The translations under genes and the position numbers were made by a program. Positions 62,428 through 64,000 of a DNA stretch of 64,000 bases are shown here, one piece after another. Origin of the DNA: Pseudarthrobacter sp. NIBRBAC000502772 (lineage in GTDB: Bacteria > Actinomycetota > Actinomycetes > Actinomycetales > Micrococcaceae); the NCBI RefSeq assembly GCF_006517235.1, contig NZ_CP041188.1, forward strand, positions 1,116,001 through 1,180,000, written 5' to 3'. How positions within the stretch are numbered: position 1 is the first letter of the stretch; every line of letters begins with the position of its first letter. A model generated the notes under the pieces. The model saw only the letters and a list, made by a program, of their open reading frames with translations. It had not been told where the DNA came from and made no database searches.

Positions 62428-63774
62428 CTACCGGCCTTTGGGCGGGCCACCGGTGTGTGACGGTCCGTGCAGCGCGATCACGTTGGACGGATATTCTGTC
62501 GTTTCGGATGGCTCGGCTGGCAACTTCAAGAAACCCATGGCCAGGTCGAGGCACTGGATGGCGACCGGGGGAACGCGGTAATCGGCCGCCGCCTCCACCA
62601 ATCCGAGTTCGGCGAGAAGGGTCAGCTTCTGCTGTGCCTTCAGGGCCGCGAACGACGCGTAGATCTCTTCGAGGCCCGTTTCTTCGAGTTCCGTGTCTTC
62701 AAGGTCTATGTCCTGAAGCAAGGCGCCCTCAAGGTCCGGCGACGCCATCCGTTCGAGTTCCGCCACGGGCATCGGTTCATCGGTGGTGCCATAGGTGAGG
62801 ACGGCCAGCAGTGTCCCGGCTACCGCTTCCTGGTCCCACACCTGGTCCTCGTCGGTGAGCACTCCGACCAAAAGGACCACCGACAGCATCCGGCGGATGT
62901 CCAGCCGTGCCTCAGTATTCGTGCTGTTCCAGGCGGCCACTTCCGGGCCGGGAACGGCTTTGGTGGCTCCGAGCCTGATCAGGTTTGCCCCCACCAGGGC
63001 TGACCAGATCTCGCGGAGCACCGGTACGTCGTGCATGGTTCCGACTTCCAGCAACGTTTTGGGCCGGCTCTCGGCAGTTTCCAGATCGAAAAGTGGGAGG
63101 GTCCGGCTCGCGGCCCGCTTTCCGCGGGCATGTACTCCTACGGCTGCGGCTGCCGGCTCGATGTCCTTAAGCCGCAGGGCACCCGTGCTGGTGATTTCCT
63201 TGCCGGTTCCGATCCAGTCCAGCAGGGAGGTGGCATGTTGGATCAGCGGCATGGCACTGAAGGCAGCCTCCTGGTGGTCGTCGGTGAGGTCAGGTACCTG
63301 GATAACCGGCAGTTGCGGGACTGCCGCCGCGATGCCGGTCCCGAGCGCTGAATGGAGTTCCTCGAAGTCGGCGTCCGTGCCGGTCCATCGGCCGGTCCCT
63401 TTCAGGAAATGGATGTACGAGTGAAGGGCGAAGTAGATGTCGTCGAAGGCCTCATCCATGTCGTCGGGGTCCAACGACGCCGCAATGGCGCCGGCCGCTT
63501 GCTCCACGCCTTCACTGTCGATAGCGGTGGCCGAACTCGAACCGTGGATGGCGTGCTGGGCCGTGAGGAAGAGCTTGACCAGTTCGAGGCACTCGAAGGC
63601 GCCGGCAGGATCAGGGTCTTCCGTCGCATGCCATTGAATGAAGTCAAGAGCCATCGAATCAATCACCCGATGGTTCAGGACCAGCTGCAGCGGCATCTTG
63701 GGGGCCGAAGGTACCGCCTTGAGGTGCCGCCGGTCCTTGTTTCTGCTCTTGGATTTGCCGGTCTTTTTGGTCAA
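62428..63774 (-). CDS. conserved hypothetical protein, 448 residues
   Basis: A soluble, mostly helical protein. The N-terminus is strongly basic (MTKKTGKSKSRNKDRRHLKA) and the rest acidic. Recognisable by eye are an internal five-residue-repeat-like stretch (DLEDTELEETGLEEI, about residues 356-372) and a Leu-rich C-terminal region. No domain or catalytic motif is identified. It is transcribed alone. It may be taxon-restricted. Confidence 0.7.
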   Translation of the reverse strand: MTKKTGKSKSRNKDRRHLKAVPSAPKMPLQLVLNHRVIDSMALDFIQWHATEDPDPAGAFECLELVKLFLTAQHAIHGSSSATAIDSEGVEQAAGAIAASLDPDDMDEAFDDIYFALHSYIHFLKGTGRWTGTDADFEELHSALGTGIAAAVPQLPVIQVPDLTDDHQEAAFSAMPLIQHATSLLDWIGTGKEITSTGALRLKDIEPAAAAVGVHARGKRAASRTLPLFDLETAESRPKTLLEVGTMHDVPVLREIWSALVGANLIRLGATKAVPGPEVAAWNSTNTEARLDIRRMLSVVLLVGVLTDEDQVWDQEAVAGTLLAVLTYGTTDEPMPVAELERMASPDLEGALLQDIDLEDTELEETGLEEIYASFAALKAQQKLTLLAELGLVEAAADYRVPPVAIQCLDLAMGFLKLPAEPSETTEYPSNVIALHGPSHTGGPPKGR

Positions 63775-63844
63775 GGATTGCCTCCGGTGTCAACGGGCGA
63801 TCGTCCCACATTCGATGGCTGGGATAACCGCGGATGTATCGAGC

Positions 63845-64000
63845 TTACAAAGCCGACCCGCCGGCTAGCAGTTCCGACAGGACATCAGCGGCGGAGTCAT
63901 GCCGGATCAGCGGTGTGGCCTGCCCCGCCCACAGCGACATAAGCTCCGTGTTTCCACGGGCGGCTGCCTGTGGGCGGAAGCGGCCGGTGAGCCAGTTCTG
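63845..64000 (-). CDS. nitronate monooxygenase family protein (C-terminal fragment, cut by window)
   Basis: The last 51 residues of a gene whose start lies beyond the window. The frame is open to position 64000 and ends at TAA (63845-63847). RFRPQAAARGNTELMSLWAG followed by QATPLIRHDSAADVLSELLA matches the C-terminus of FMN-dependent nitronate monooxygenases (2-nitropropane dioxygenase family). The call rests on this tail only. Confidence 0.6.
   Translation of the reverse strand, partial: QNWLTGRFRPQAAARGNTELMSLWAGQATPLIRHDSAADVLSELLAGGSAL

Overview
The window is a high-GC stretch of chromosome from an actinobacterium, most likely a member of the Micrococcaceae close to Arthrobacter or Pseudarthrobacter. 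This rests on the gene repertoire: a RamB-like short-chain fatty-acid regulator beside aceA/aceB, an IdeR/DmdR-type iron box, linked lhr and nei2, a DUF4916 NUDIX protein, a MocR-YczE pair, frequent GTG starts and ATGA/GTGA gene overlaps. It also rests on interspersed repeats that I associate with that group. No rRNA, tRNA, CRISPR array, prophage or transposase gene was seen. Both ends cut genes.

Layout. 1-6.7 kb: a sugar or polyol catabolic cluster (two Gfo/Idh/MocA dehydrogenases and a TIM-barrel isomerase) divergent from a ROK repressor, then a D-2-hydroxyacid dehydrogenase and a CynX-type transporter. 6.9-11.7 kb: the glyoxylate shunt (aceA then aceB) and its divergent RamB-like regulator. 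11.8-16.6 kb: a Tat-type TAXI binding lipoprotein, sensor kinase and response regulator, divergent from an MHS-family symporter preceded by a coupled 22-codon ORF. 16.9-26.5 kb: a lipoprotein serpin, a TetR/membrane-protein pair, a ThiD/PdxK-like kinase, queuosine salvage (transporter plus tgt) and small conserved proteins. 26.5-30.4 kb: an Fe(III) ABC transporter behind an iron box. 30.5-40.5 kb: a GH76 mannanase, an SDR and acyl-CoA dehydrogenase pair, PEP carboxylase, and DedA. 41.2-45.6 kb: the most unusual locus, described below. 45.6-53.3 kb: macro domain, RluA-type pseudouridine synthase, ArsR/SRPBCC pair, TetR/DUF4188 pair, MocR/YczE and Nei2. 53.3-64 kb: Lhr helicase, an FAD-Rieske oxidoreductase, a DUF4232 lipoprotein, YcnI with a His-containing membrane protein, a large unknown protein and the end of a nitronate monooxygenase.

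The candidate undescribed system lies at 41.2-45.6 kb. Two consecutive 64-66 residue peptides share an ELLPxRETLF block followed by an Asn/Ala/Ser-rich hydrophobic tail. A stem-loop follows, then an 819-residue protein that fuses an RRE/PqqD-like N-terminus, an M50-type membrane metalloprotease (HELGH) and a ParA/MinD-like ATPase. A BTAD/SARP-type regulator and a 67-residue protein are transcribed divergently. I read this as a peptide maturation and export system. That is inference.

The second theme is repeat biology. Three intergenic clusters of a GGACGCTCTCTCACTT half-site keep a constant 32-bp spacing, with two units in one orientation followed by two or three inverted. Several other unrelated long perfect hairpins occur. 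A third repeat, TTTCGACAGGCTCAATCACC, has entered coding sequence and encodes PVVEPVET in two proteins.
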